A DNA stretch of 64,000 nucleotides from Tillandsia leiboldiana (taxonomy: Eukaryota; Streptophyta; Magnoliopsida; Poales; Bromeliaceae): contig CM055076.1 of the NCBI GenBank assembly GCA_029204045.2, positions 24,996,542-25,060,541 on the forward strand, written 5' to 3'. Numbering within the stretch: the stretch's first letter is position 1; every line of letters starts with the position of its first letter. A program made the translations under genes and the position numbers. Positions 12,011-23,345 of this stretch are shown one piece after another. The notes beneath the pieces were generated by a model. It was given only the letters and a program-made list of their open reading frames with translations, was not told where the DNA came from and ran no database searches.

Positions 12011-14715
12011 ATGGCGACCGCGAACCCTAGCCCCGTCGTCTCCGACCAGAAGAAGCGCGCCTTCGAAGCCCTAGAGCGGAGGTTCGCCGCCGCTGCCAAA
12101 TCCGATCTCCTCCACGAAGATCACCTCAAAAGCAAGAAGAGGAGACGCGATCCCTCGCGAAAACCCCAATACCACGACCCGAAGCGACCCGCCGCCGCCC
12201 TCTCTTCTCCTTCAAAATGCGATCCCTCTTCCTTCATTAGAGGTTCGATGCGATCTTGGCCACTTTTGTTCTATAGTTCGACTATTCGGTGGTGCTCGAA
12301 GAGAATTGACGTCGTGGTTTTGGATTCTTCTCAGGAGACTCGGGACCCTCAAATTCCACTCCCCAATGGAGGATCTCAGGTTCTTATTTAATACTTTTGA
12401 TTATCTCTAATTATTGTATTTATCTAAAAATCCTTCTTTTACGCTCTCTAGATGGAGAAACACATCCTGTTTATTCGGAGATCTGTGAAACAGTGCACGG
12501 AAAATTGCTACAAGCTGCTACTATGGTAACAATGGTACAAATTTGTGTTTTTGAGTTTAACGATCCTTTTTCTTAGTCGCAATTGTATCTGTAATAGTAT
12601 TCCCGTGTTCGAATATTGTGAAGGATTTGAGTAGAAGGGATGCGGTCCACAGAATTGTTAGTGACATCGTTGGGAAGGGCGAAGAAGCTGGAAAGTTTGC
12701 GAGGGGAGCTAAGAGCTTAAAATTGGATAATTGGGTTTTGCTTGATAACTTTGTTGCAAAGAACAATGGGTCGGCGGATGCCCGCATGAGAAGCATTAAA
12801 GAGTCACTCGAAGAGGTCGAAGAAGCATATGTCGAGGAAGCAACATCGGAAAGTTGGGTCATTTAATTTGCCCAAGGAGTTCCATAAGTAAGTCTTCTAC
12901 TGGACACACAACTTCCAGTATGTATTTTTGTCATTTTTGACCCTTTTTGATAGTTAAGGTTGTATTGCTTTTGCTTAACTTCAAGGAAATTGTGTAGTTT
13001 TTACATGCATTGGTATGGTTGGGTGGGCGGAGATATTGATGAACCATGAAAAACAGTAGGTTGCCGGGATGTAATTTTTGCAAAATAGAAACTGAATATA
13101 TAGAATAAATTTAGTTCATGCGAAAAGATGTACTGAAACCATTACTTGAAAAAAAGTAAGACTGAGAAGTCAAGTTTGGAGCAACTGAGGTTATCTAGAA
13201 CACCCTTAAGAGTTGAAAAGAATCTACAATTAGGTTATTGACCTAAAGCTGCTGGTAAGAAGGTTGGGTATAGATAGGTCGCTCTGGTTAGTACCTTCAA
13301 ATTGAAGTTGGAGCAGTAAGATGTCTGTATTAATCTAGAGATCATATAATATCACTTTGTAGTCTGTATAAGGATATTTCTAGCTTGAAAGTCGTTAAAA
13401 TTCTCATGTTGCCTCTTACTTTCTTTGTTAAATTTTCATTTTCTTAAAATCTTGTGACTGATATTTCGTGCAGCTTTGATCTCTTTAAGCCAATGCATGA
13501 AATGTGGAAAGAGTACATTAATGAGCTTACAAAAGAATCTGGGTAAACTTTTTTATTTAGTTGACTTGTTTTACTCTCTTCATTACTTTTTGTTTATTAA
13601 TATGTACTCTTTACCTTTTTCTGCTATTGTGAGTTAATCTTTCCCTACCACATATTCAGGAAAAAAAAATTAAGCGACTGCCTGTTAACTGCTGACTTAC
13701 ACGGTGCCTATCTTCTAGGTAATTCATATTGCTTTGTCACGTAATATGCTTGGTTTATTTGGTTGCTATCGATTATTTTAATTACTAGCTTATACATGCA
13801 AGGAACTTATTTAGCTGTGAAATTGCAGTTGTTGAGTGCAGAGACCCCACCTTTAAAGGTTTAAGCGGTATTATGATTCGGGATACTGCAGAGACTTTTG
13901 GGATAGTTACAGAGGAAAATCGCTTCAGAGGTACCCTTTAAGTTCCAGTCAGAATAACTAGCTTAATGTTTTTCCTTTACGTATCTAAATCATTTAACTC
14001 AAAGTACTGGATACATCCTTCAGAGACAAGGCCGCCTACTCTACCTACTATAATGAGCATCTTTTGTTTGGATATCTCTGTGTCTTCCTTCATTATGCAG
14101 TTTCGTAATTTATAGAGTGTATGATAGAAATTTGAAACTGGCTACATAATTCCTCTAGCTTCTTGGTGTAGTCTTTTTTTGCTTCTTAGTTGTAGTTTGA
14201 TTCAATACTTGAATACAAACATATGTCCGAGTTGCACCTAACTCATCAAGTCATTACCCTTCACCCATCTTAGCGTTGCTTGTTTTGTTAGTTAAACTAG
14301 GATTACGCACTAATGGTTAATCTGACTTCTGTTCCCTAGTTGACCAGACAAGCTAAATTTTTTTCTTTACAATTTGGAAACGAGCTTTTAGAGCAGCTTA
14401 TCATCAGTAATCGTATTTGGTTTAGGAGAACAAAGATAGGCAATTAAGATGCTGTAGAGGCTTTTCAATCTTTTTCATTCAATTGGTACATGAAACTTTG
14501 TAATTATTTTATAAATTCTCAGCCTGGTTCTTCTAGTTGTGGGAAACTGATAACACGTGTCAATGACGTCTACAGTTGTACCGAAAATGGGCTCAGTCTT
14601 CATATTCCAAGCTGGCTGCTGGAAAATTACAATTTATGGTGACAAACTTTCGCCCAAGGGAAAGTTGAAGTCAAGTCGCTCTTGGGAGCAGCTGCAGCAT
14701 CTTTTGTCAAGATAA
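12011..14715 (+). CDS. POP4: RNase P/MRP protein subunit POP4 (Rpp29), 8 exons, one frameshift
   Basis: The gene encodes the Rpp29/Pop4 subunit of the nuclear RNase P and RNase MRP ribonucleoproteins, which trim tRNA and rRNA precursors. Coding exons by GT-AG borders and phase: 12011-12242, 12335-12379, 12452-12525, 12624-12887, 13474-13542, 13660-13718, 13829-13930 and 14576-14715. The product is about 327 residues if one base is skipped. The N-terminus is basic (KSKKRRRD), then comes VYSEICETVHGKLLQAATM, and a lysine/arginine-rich SKRSKKHMSRKQHRK stretch precedes the C-terminal Rpp29 fold with LLTADLHGAYL, GIMIRDTAETFGIVTEENRF and VFIFQAGCW. In exon 4 the frame that encodes VSDIVGKGEEAG cannot continue into SKRSKKHMS; one extra base near 12798-12810 explains this. 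Total exon length is 985, exactly one base above a multiple of three. This may be an assembly error or a recent inactivating change. All other exons and splice sites are intact. Confidence 0.85.
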
Positions 14716-15765
14716 AGAATTTTCTTCGCAGTTCCATCTTTTTTCCTTTTTTCTTTCTTCTGAGAGAGTTTTCTGTTCTGTATAATTGTATATAATAATT
14801 TTATGTGTTCTCAATCGAGGAATATACGTCGCATGTAAAAGATTTTTCTGACTGTTTATTGATTTAAATTCAATTTTTTTTTAAGAGTAGAGCAATCTTA
14901 TGATGAGATTCTACTGCAGATGGAACTTGTCCAGTTGATCTTTGATACTTTGGTTGCAATACTGAGCTTCTCCTCACAAGATTGGATTTCAGTTTTTTTG
15001 TGTTAATTTGTTATCGCACCTGTTCTGGTTGCATGGAACTCATAATAAGATCAGGAGGAACTGAGGTCAGGTTGGAAATATTTTAGCTAACCATTTTTAG
15101 GTTGTAAAAGCAAAATATTTGAATTCAAAGCTTCTCAAGTTTCTAGTAAAAGAGTGAGTTTTCGGAGATATTCTACTAAAAAACTGTTGCTGTTCTTAAA
15201 CAGCTTCATTCATATATATAGTAGTATTCCAAAGGATGGAGTTGTTATTGAACTTGTCATTTTTTACTGATCAAATACAATCAATAAATAATCATTAAAT
15301 TTACTAAATAAAAATATAAGTAACACCAACTTCTCTAATTAGAGGCTGTTAATTAAGGAGGGGGGGTGTTTGCTGCTTCTTATTTTTTTTTTTTTACAAA
15401 CTTTTATAAAAAAATAAAAACTCGAATCATATAAATATACTGACAATTTCAGTAATGTTACTCTTAGATTAGTTCATATAAATATATACAATTTTTACAC
15501 CAAAAAAAAAGTTTTAGTTTAAAATATATTTGAGTACGGTAGCTCTTAATCCCCCTCTTTTCTTTTGATTTTCTCTCTAATGTGCAATCTTCTAAATAAC
15601 ATTATATTAAGTTAGTTCAAAGGCTCTCAATGAGCATAATTTAATTCGGTTTTAAATACGATTAGGTTTTTTTTAGGAACATCAAAAGCACAAGTAAACA
15701 AAAGGGCAGGTCGAGGTAATCAGTGAAAGGGCCTACAATTAAATAAAAGGAAATCAAAGAGACGT
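14716..15765. other. POP4 3' flank, no further gene seen
   Basis: The first few hundred bases are T-rich and could be the POP4 3' UTR; an AT-rich stretch around 14780-14810 could hold poly(A) signals. From about 15200 it is AT-rich spacer with a G7 run (15360-15366). No coding signal. Confidence 0.5.
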
Positions 15766-15773
15766 GCTGATGA

Positions 15774-16368
15774 CATAGTTAGTTAATTCGCGAATTATTC
15801 ACGAATTATTCGCGAATTATTGAGAATCCGAATTAAACGTGCGTTTCCGACTTTTTCCAAAAATTCGAAATAATTCGCGAATTTTTGAATCAAAAAGTAT
15901 TATTCGCGAATTATTCACGAATTACGAATTTTTGGGTGAAAAAATCGTTCTTTTTCAAAGCATAGTTAGTTAAGTCGCGAATTATTCGCGAATTATTCAC
16001 GAATTATTCGCGAATTATTGAAAATCCAAATTTAAATTATTTATCGGAAATAATTTAAAATTATATTTTTTTTGTTCTGAATAAATATTTTATTTATTTC
16101 TAAAATAAATTGATTAAATTATTTTAAAAAATTATAATTATTTATACTAATAGTATAAATTTTTTAATTTTTTTTAATTTAATAGCCGAATTTTTTATCC
16201 CGAATTTTTAATTAGTGAACGTATTATTTCCGTATAAATCACGTATTCGAATAATTGACGAGCCCGTTTTTTAGCCGAATTTTTCAACGAATTTTAAAAT
16301 TATGGTACGAATTTTATCCGTATTATATCCGTACCGAATTTTTGCAGAATCCGAATTAACTAACTATG
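15774..16368. mobile_element. Non-autonomous hAT-like element
   Basis: The ends are inverted copies: CATAGTTAGTTAATTCG on the left, CGAATTAACTAACTATG on the right. They are flanked by 8-base near-identical direct repeats (GCTGATGA at 15766-15773, GTTGATGA at 16369-16376), the duplication size typical of hAT. The interior is full of 'ttattcgcgaattattc' palindromic units. A second copy of the left end occurs at about 15961, so the element contains an internal duplication of its own terminus. No transposase frame. Confidence 0.8.
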
Positions 16369-16376
16369 GTTGATGA

Positions 16377-16510
16377 GGCTAACAATGACCGAGTTAATGG
16401 TCGGATCTTGCGGATCCAGAATCCACGTCCACTCGGAGCGTGAGCCATCCACGCGCACCAGATCGCGACGGGGCCCAAAACCCAGTAGGGGCATGTGCCT
16501 CCCTAACGCT
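16377..16510. other. Short spacer between two small elements
   Basis: GC-richer sequence than its neighbours ('gatccagaatccacgtccactc', 'acgcgcaccagatcgcgacg'), with no open frame or element signal that I can support. Confidence 0.4.
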
Positions 16511-17229
16511 TGTTGAATATAAAATATATAAATACCGTTTTTTTATAGTTTAAATTTTTGAAGTACAATGGTTGTTTCATATAATTTCACATGGTATCAA
16601 AGCAAAAGATTTCGAGTTCAAATTCCGCCAGGCCTCTACCGTTATTTAATTTTCTCCCATTTAAATTAAGCCCACGTCTTGGATCTATTAAAAAGTTTCG
16701 AATCCGCCCACGTCTTGGGTCTATTAAAAAGATTCGAATCCAGACGTAAGTTGTTAGAAAAATAATCGCACTAACTTTGATTTTTATTCCAACAATCCCC
16801 CGTAAAAATCAAAATTCCTAAAACCCTCAATAATAATTTTATGTTATTATTAATTCTTATTTACTAATTAATTTACTTTCTTTTAATTAATTTACTAATT
16901 AATTCTTATTAAAGTATATTAACGTTGGGTTGGGAACGTTCATGCTTTAATGCATTAATTCACCATTTAGGTGAACGTTGGGTCTATCCGCCCACGTCTT
17001 GGGTCTATTAAAAAGATTCGAATCCAGACGTAAGACGTAAGTTACGTGAGGGGGAGTGTTGAATATGAATCCAAACATGAATCCAAACGTAAGTTACGTG
17101 AGGAGGAGTGTTGAATATGAATCCAGACGTAAGTTACGTGAGGAAGAGTGTTGAATATAAAATATATAAACACCGTTCTCTTATACCTTAAGCTTTTGGA
17201 ATATAATGGTTGTTTCATATAATTTCACA
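16511..17229 (+). mobile_element. TRIM retroelement, 719 bp, 81-bp LTRs
   Basis: Two near-identical 81-bp LTRs (16511-16591 and 17149-17229) start TGTTGAATAT and end AATTTCACA. Directly after the first is TGGTATCAAAGC (16592-16603), a one-base variant of the initiator-Met primer site. Before the second is a purine-rich GTGAGGAAGAG tract. No coding capacity. The interior repeats two motifs: 'cccacgtcttgggtctatta' (near 16670, 16710 and 16990) and 'gtaagttacgtgagg' with purine tract (three times, about 17035-17148). Flanks share only GCT, so the target duplication is not secure. Confidence 0.85.
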
Positions 17230-17420
17230 GCTGCAACCTCCTTCGCATAATGATAAGTTTGAATAGTAGAAATTTGATTTACCAAAAAAAAAAAAAATCA
17301 AAAACAAAAATATTTATCGGGGTATTAAAAGATGCCGGGACTGAGTTGCCATGAGCTGTTTGATAAGAAAAAAAAACCAAACTATTTATACATTTTAAAA
17401 TAAATATAGATTTTATATTT

Positions 17421-18136
17421 AGTGGTGTTAATGAGTCTGAACACAAATGATCTTAGGGACTGATTTATATTTGACTTAGTTAATAAATAAACTGAACACG
17501 AGCTTCATCGTTAAAATATCAAGCTAAAAAATTTAGTTCATATTCGGCGAGGTGACTTTTAAACAGTAAGTCAGATATTGGCAGCCTTAGTGCTGATATA
17601 ATTTTTTTTTATATTTAAATTAATTTAAAATTAAAATAGTATATNNNNNNNNNNNNNNNNNNNNNNNNNNNNNNNNNNNNNNNNNNNNNNNNNNNNNNNN
17701 NNNNNNNNNNNNNNNNNNNNNNNNNNNNNNNNNNNNNNNNNNNNTTTTATTATTTAATTTTTAGTCCAATTCAAATATAAATTTTAGCTCAGTTATAAAA
17801 AAATTTATTTATAAAAAAGGTTTATATTAAATATTTTGTATTTAGATTTTAGACCAACCTAATATAAAAAATTATTTTTTATAAATTTTAATTATTAAAT
17901 TAAAATTTTATTATTATTATTATTATTTTTTGTAATTTTTCATCAAATAGTGGGACTGGAAATCTAACATATTGTTCGCGAGCCAGCTCGTGTTCGGCTC
18001 GTTAACAAACGAGTCGTATACGAGCTGAATTTTTTAGTTCGATATTTAAATAAGTCAATTCTTGTTCGGCTCGTTTATTAAACGAGCCAAACATGAGCTG
18101 GCCCAGCTCGTTCGTGTTCAACTCGTTGACACCTCT
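17421..18136. mobile_element. MITE with AGAGGTGTCAACGAG-type ends, interrupted by an N gap
   Basis: The left end AGTGGTGTTAATGAG is a diverged inverted copy of the right end (CTCGTTGACACCTCT). The right half has several 'gttcggctcgtt' and 'aacgag' units. This looks like a hAT-type or related MITE common in monocots. True length is unknown because of the gap inside. Confidence 0.6.
17645..17744. other. Assembly gap (100 N)
   Basis: Exactly 100 N bases, a conventional placeholder for a gap of unknown size. It lies inside an AT-rich part of the MITE at 17421-18136. Confidence 1.
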
Positions 18137-18406
18137 ATTTTGGACCTCATTGAATTTTTTATTTTATTTTATTTTCTTTTTCAACTTTTTTTTTTTTATC
18201 CATTAATCCAAATGAAATTATATTAAAAATATTTTTAAAAATAAGATTAAATAGAAAATATTTTTTTAAAGCTACATTAGGAATTAGATCGTGCAGTCAG
18301 TACGGACCAAATAGTTGGCAGCATTAATTGCTCCTTATGTTCACATGCAGACAACAGTTAGTGCAGTAGGAGCACTTACTGAGCAATGCTCCGTTCCCTT
18401 TGCCTA

Positions 18407-18516
18407 CGCGGAGAAGACTCGCGTAGGTCACGTAACACGCGGAGAAGACTCGCGTCAACACGCGGAGAAGACTCGCGTCGCGGAGAAGACTCGCGTGGAC
18501 GCGAGTCCTCTCCGTG
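18407..18516. repeat. Array of CGCGGAGAAGACTCGCGT units with one inverted end
   Basis: Four direct copies of CGCGGAGAAGACTCGCGT (18407, 18438, 18461, 18479) are followed by one near-inverted copy ACGCGAGTCCTCTCCGTG (18499-18516). The unit is itself close to palindromic at its ends (CGCG...CGCG). A second array is at 55345-55465 and single diverged copies lie near 9539 and 49380. Confidence 0.9.
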
Positions 18517-18585
18517 TTATTTATTTTTTATTTTTTTATATTTTTTGCAATTTTTATTTTAATTTCAGGATTTGTGTCACGTTCG

Positions 18586-18815
18586 AAACAACAAAATTAT
18601 GTTATAGCGATATTTTTATAAGTATTGTTAAAAATTTAAAAAACTACGGTTGAAAAAAATATCGATACTTATCATTAGTGTCACTATATATGCGGTCATT
18701 AGGGTGTATAGCAACGCATTATTATAATGTGTCCTAAAAATATATTCTTATAATCTAATTTTGAATATAGATGGAATATAAATAGGACACTTGCTAAACG
18801 TGTCACGTTCATGTA
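18586..18815. mobile_element. CACTA-type MITE, degraded copy
   Basis: It contains AACAACAAAATTATGTTATAGCGA near its left end and the same interior as the elements at 60342 and 62263 ('gggtgtatagcaacg', 'gaatatagatggaatat', 'aggacact'). Both ends are eroded. The flanks share 'gtgtcacgttc', and the outside sequence resumes with 'gtaatctaaatc' as in the element-free site near 9640. Confidence 0.6.
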
Positions 18816-19319
18816 ATCTAAATCTTTTTATTTATAAAATTTATCAACTTCATCTATAACAAAAAAAAAAAAAAAATCTAATTATTTTATGTATCTAAAT
18901 AAATTTATTTTTTAAAAAATAAAAAAAAAACGAGAGCCTAAATAACAATAATAATAAAGAATAGCTAAATGTCATATTTCACCATCTATAGAACAATAGT
19001 AAAATACAAATTATAAATTAATAAAATACTGTGTTATACGGATACGGACACAAACATAAAACATGACACCAAAAATATAAGACAAGAATGAGAATTAGGC
19101 ATAAATAAAATATTATTTTTAATATAATAAACTTAATTTATTTATGCAAAATATTATAAATATTTTAAAATAAAATAATAAATAAATTTTAATTCTATAT
19201 CAAACAAAACTGAATTATATACTAATCTGTTTTAAAAAATATATGTTATCTACATTTGATAAGTCTAAGTACATCTTATATATTACACATTAAAATTTTT
19301 ATTCAGCAAGTTTAAAAAT

Positions 19320-19680
19320 TTAAGTGTCGCATGCTTTTGAGATCAGGCTAGAAATTACATCTAGTTAAAATTCTAAGACTAAATGTAATATAATGCATAA
19401 TTTGAGCAAAAAATTACATTGAATTAAAATTTGAAAATTAAAATGTCGCAAACCTTATAGTTTGAGGATCAAAAGTATAATTTATTCTAAACCAAAAGAT
19501 AAAATTATATAACAGCAGAATAAAAATTTTCGAATGCAGAATGACAAAATAAAAATTTGTCAGACTTTTCAGACACAAAATATCGAAGTATAAATACTTC
19601 AAATTTTTTAAATATAGTCTGACAAAGTAAATAATACGTTGGACCATAAAAAAATTAACTGAAATTTTCATTCTATGTAT
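19320..19680. repeat. Repeat unit R, copy 1
   Basis: A non-coding unit with landmarks 'ttatagtttgaggatcaaaa', 'aaaattatataacagcag', 'tttcgaatgcagaatgac' and 'agacttttcagacacaa'. Related copies are at 20440-20880, 24070-24310, 56185-56470 and 58700-59120. Confidence 0.8.
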
Positions 19681-20439
19681 AATATTTAGAAATAATTTCT
19701 AACCTATCATTCAAAATTTCAATATATTATATTTACTTTCAAAAGCTCAAAATATTTTTATTAGTTTTAAATAATTTTTTCAAGTATTTTCACTATAATT
19801 TACTACTGAGATTAAATTTTTATAAAATATTTTGATAATTTTAAAATAATTTTTTATACATAAAATTTTAAATATTATAAATCAAATATATATTAAATTA
19901 AAATTCATTTTTAAATATATTAATTAACAAATATTATTTATAATTTATATATATATATATATAGAAGGACACCATGTGCTTGCAGTTTCATTCATAATTG
20001 ATAGCAATAATTACTCTGTCCTTTTGCGGAGACCACCGCGTGCGTCATTTTAGTCTTTTTTTTTTTTTTTTTTTCCAGGATTAGGAGTCGACGATGGCGC
20101 ACAACATAATTTTAATCCAGATAAAATATTATATTTTATCATCTTATAATTTACAAAATTTAACATTGAAGTATAATTAAATTTTTATGATAAAATAAAA
20201 AATAAATTATATTTTTGATACGCGTGATATTTTAATTTTTAAATTTTAATTAAATATATATTTTTGCTCAAATTATGAAATATATTACAATTTAGTCTTC
20301 AATTTTTTTAAAAAAATTATAACAACATGGTTAAAATACTATATTATTTTGATATTAATAATTTATTCATACTTATTTTTTTAAAAAAATTGTGAGGCTT
20401 AATTATAATAATTTAGTAAATTTAAAGATTAAAGTGTAA

Positions 20440-20880
20440 TTTACTGAATTATTGTAATTTTAATTCTCAAATTTACTAAATTATTGCAATCATACTTTCG
20501 GGCTAGAAATTGCACTAAATTAAAATTCGAGAACTAAAATATAATGCACCGTAGCAAAAAATTATAATAAATTAAAGTTCGAGAACTAAAATGTCACGCA
20601 TCTCATAGTTTGAGGACCAAAAGTGTAATTTAATTTAAAGCAGAAGATAAAATTATATAACAATAGAGTAAAATTTTTCGAATGCAGAATGACAAAATAG
20701 AAATTTGTTAGACTTTTCGGACACATAGTGCCGAAATATAAATACTTTAGATATTTAGAATATAATTTGATAAAGTATATAATACATTTGTTAGACTTTT
20801 CGGGCACAGAACGTCGAAATATAAATACCTCAGATATTTAGAATATAATTTGATAAAGTATATAATATATTAGACTTATT
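20440..20880. repeat. Repeat unit R, copy 2, with internal duplication
   Basis: This is the same unit as at 19320. Its last part ('gttagacttttcgg.cac', 'aatataaatac', 'atatttagaatataatttga') is repeated once in tandem (about 20705-20780 and 20788-20870). The same internal duplication is present in the paralogue at 58970-59120, so it predates the segmental duplication. Confidence 0.8.
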
Positions 20881-20894
20881 CATTCTATGTATAA

Positions 20895-21075
20895 AATGAG
20901 CAATACTATCCGTACACTCAAAAATATATGTATGATATATATTTCATCAATTCTAGGATAGAATGTAATTCACTAGTCATTTCGAAATAACTAGTAAAAT
21001 TTATTTCATTCTAAAATAAGTGTGGTGTATATCGTACAGTCCATTTGGTATGTACAAAATATAACGCACCACTTT
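20895..21075. mobile_element. Decayed MITE of the 'gagcaatgctat' family
   Basis: It begins 'gagcaatactatccgtacac' and ends 'ggtatgtacaaaat'. It keeps the outline of the young, palindrome-rich element at 55578-55723 (a centre like 'cactagtcatttcgaaataactagt'), but the arms have diverged. Orthologous to 59175-59350. Confidence 0.55.
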
Positions 21076-21190
21076 TCAGAAGATTATCCATTCTAGAACT
21101 ATTCTAACTCTAACACGCTTAACTCTCTTAACCTTTTGGATCTTGCTATCACCGAAAATGTTATAACCGGATTAAAAAATTTAGTCCTAT

Positions 21191-21310
<120 letters not shown>

Positions 21311-21639
21311 CTAATTCAAATTTCAGAAGTATCACACTAGAAATATTTTTCTTATAAAATTTTGAAATAATATCTAATATGTCATTCAAAATTTCAAAAT
21401 ATTTTATTTACTTCTAAAAGATTAATCTTTTTAAAAAAATTTCAAATAATTTTTTCAAATATTTTTATTAATTTTCATTAGGATTTACTACTGAGATTAG
21501 ATTTTAAAAAATATTTTGATAATTTTAAAATAAATTTTAAATTTTTGAATAGTAATAAAATGTAAATAATCAAAAGATCCCCAATAATTCATCATGGCCC
21601 ACTGCAACAAAGTGCTGATGGGAAGATGTTTCTTGGTAG

Positions 21640-22755
21640 CTGCATTGTCCCTATCATTTACTCCCAATTATTTGTTTACATAGTTCAAGTTCATCCTCAT
21701 CTCTCACTCCTCAGTACCTGAAACATCTACTTCAAGAGCTTCTTTGATTGTAGTATTTTCTCTTATTAAATTTGAGATTATTTTGGAGCAGCTACTCTCT
21801 CTTCAATCACCATTTTGGGCTCGTGGTTAGTTGTGCTTCTTTTAGCTACTTATTCTTTCTAGTTAATTTTTAAGTTTCAAAGGTTCTATTTTGTGCTTCT
21901 TGTACTTATTCTTTTTAATTAATTTATGAGTTCAAAAGTTTCTTTTTTTAAAAAAAAATTATTTTCTTTGCAATCAACCAGTTAATTCTGTAAGGTACAG
22001 AGAGTATAGTATATCTTTGTCGATTAATATATTGTTTGGATTCACATGATCTTGGGTAACAAAATAACAAGAGATAATAATTGAGGTAGTATAATTTGAC
22101 CTTATATAGAACTTTCACTTTATTATTAATATTTGAGCATCTAAATCGACGATCAATACCATGCAAGATGATTAAAGATACATAAACAATCTAGAAATAG
22201 AGTTCTATGATTTTAAAATTTTATTTTCTAGCTCCCTTCTAAAAAAAATTAGCAATTTTGGTCAATAAGAATGGTCAAAATTAGCAATCTTCCAAAAATA
22301 AAAATTTAAAAAGTTCTTAAATTCACAATCTTGGGTTGTAGGTTTTGATCTAGATAGTTGAGAGAATTTTATTTATTATCAAAAGCTTAAATTTAGTTTG
22401 TTTAACTTGCTAGATCTTTAACACGTACGTAGATAAGTAAAAGATCTTATGTATTTAATACATTACTATAAAATTAATATTTTGGAAAACAAGATCAATA
22501 GCCACTGTGTTTTCTTAGTTATAGACCATAGATATTATCGAAAAATGTACAAACTACAATATTAATTGTTATTGGTTATGATGAATCTTTTATCTCAAAA
22601 ATTTGTTAAACTAATTTTCAAACAAGTTTTTGCCTTTTGTTCTTACATACTCAATATTATTATGGGTGTTTCTTCTTTTTAACAACTGCTAATTTTGACA
22701 AATATTTATTCAGGTGCACTATCAAGATATTACTGTGGAGATAATTATATGTTCT
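21640..22755 (+). repeat. NLR leader module A (no gene attached)
   Basis: A full-length copy of the non-coding sequence that precedes the NLR: 'ctcactcctcag', 'cttcaagagcttctttgatt', 'tttggagcagct', 'gtggttagttgtgcttct', 'gattctgtaaggta', 'tgtttggattcacatgat', 'ttgatctagatagttgag' and 'gatattactgtggagataat'. Instead of a coding region, it runs straight into the start of module B. No splice-independent reading frame is conserved. Confidence 0.85.
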
Positions 22756-23345
22756 TTGCTATCCTTATCTCTCACTCCTCAGTCCAACATCTACTTCAAG
22801 AGCTTATTTGATTGTGGTATTTTCTCTGGTGAAATTTGAGATTATTTTGGAGCAGCTTCTCTCCCTTTAATCTCCTTTTTGGGTTTGTGGTTAGTTGTGC
22901 TTCTTCTATTTATTCTTTTTTTCTTTAATTATTTTCTTTGCTATCAACTATATAGGTGATTCTGTAAGGTAAAAAAAGTATAATATGTCTTTGTTGATTA
23001 ATATATTGTTTGGATTCACATGATGTTCGGAAACAAGATAACTAGAGATAATAATTGAGCTAGAATAATTTGGCCTCTCATATAGTACTTTCAGTTTATT
23101 GTTGATGATTAAGCATCTAAATCAATGATCAATACCATACAAGATGATTATCGATACATACACTTTCTATAAATAAAGTTCTATGATTTTAAAATTTTAT
23201 TTTCTGGCTCCTTTCTAAAAATTAGCAATCTCGATCAATAACAATCTCGGTCAATAGGAATAGTCAAAATTAGCAACTTTTTGAAAATAAAATTAAAAAA
23301 TTCTTAAATTCACAATCTTTGTTGTAGGTTTTGATCTAGATAGTT
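22756..23345 (+). repeat. NLR leader module B (truncated, no gene attached)
   Basis: It restarts the module sequence ('tctcactcctcagtccaaca', then the 'tttggagcagctt' and 'gattctgtaaggta' landmarks). It stops after the 'gttttgatctagatagttga' part, where unrelated AT-rich sequence begins. The same A-to-B junction exists at 61226/61227, so the tandem arrangement predates the segmental duplication. Confidence 0.8.

Noticed and set aside
16592..16603. Possible tRNA-related signal (tggtatcaaagc)
   Set aside because: It is the TRIM primer-binding site; no cloverleaf could be formed. I found no convincing tRNA, rRNA or snoRNA gene in the window.
18407..18516. Regularly repeated short units, considered as a CRISPR-like array
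   Set aside because: Plant nuclear context, spacers of 0-13 bases, no constant spacer length and inverted units present.
19438..20807. Two minus-strand frames (19438-19671, 20586-20807) with similar peptides ending YTF.PQT.R..TF
   Set aside because: The similarity follows from both lying in repeat unit R; the other copies of the unit break the frame, so selection on a peptide is not supported.
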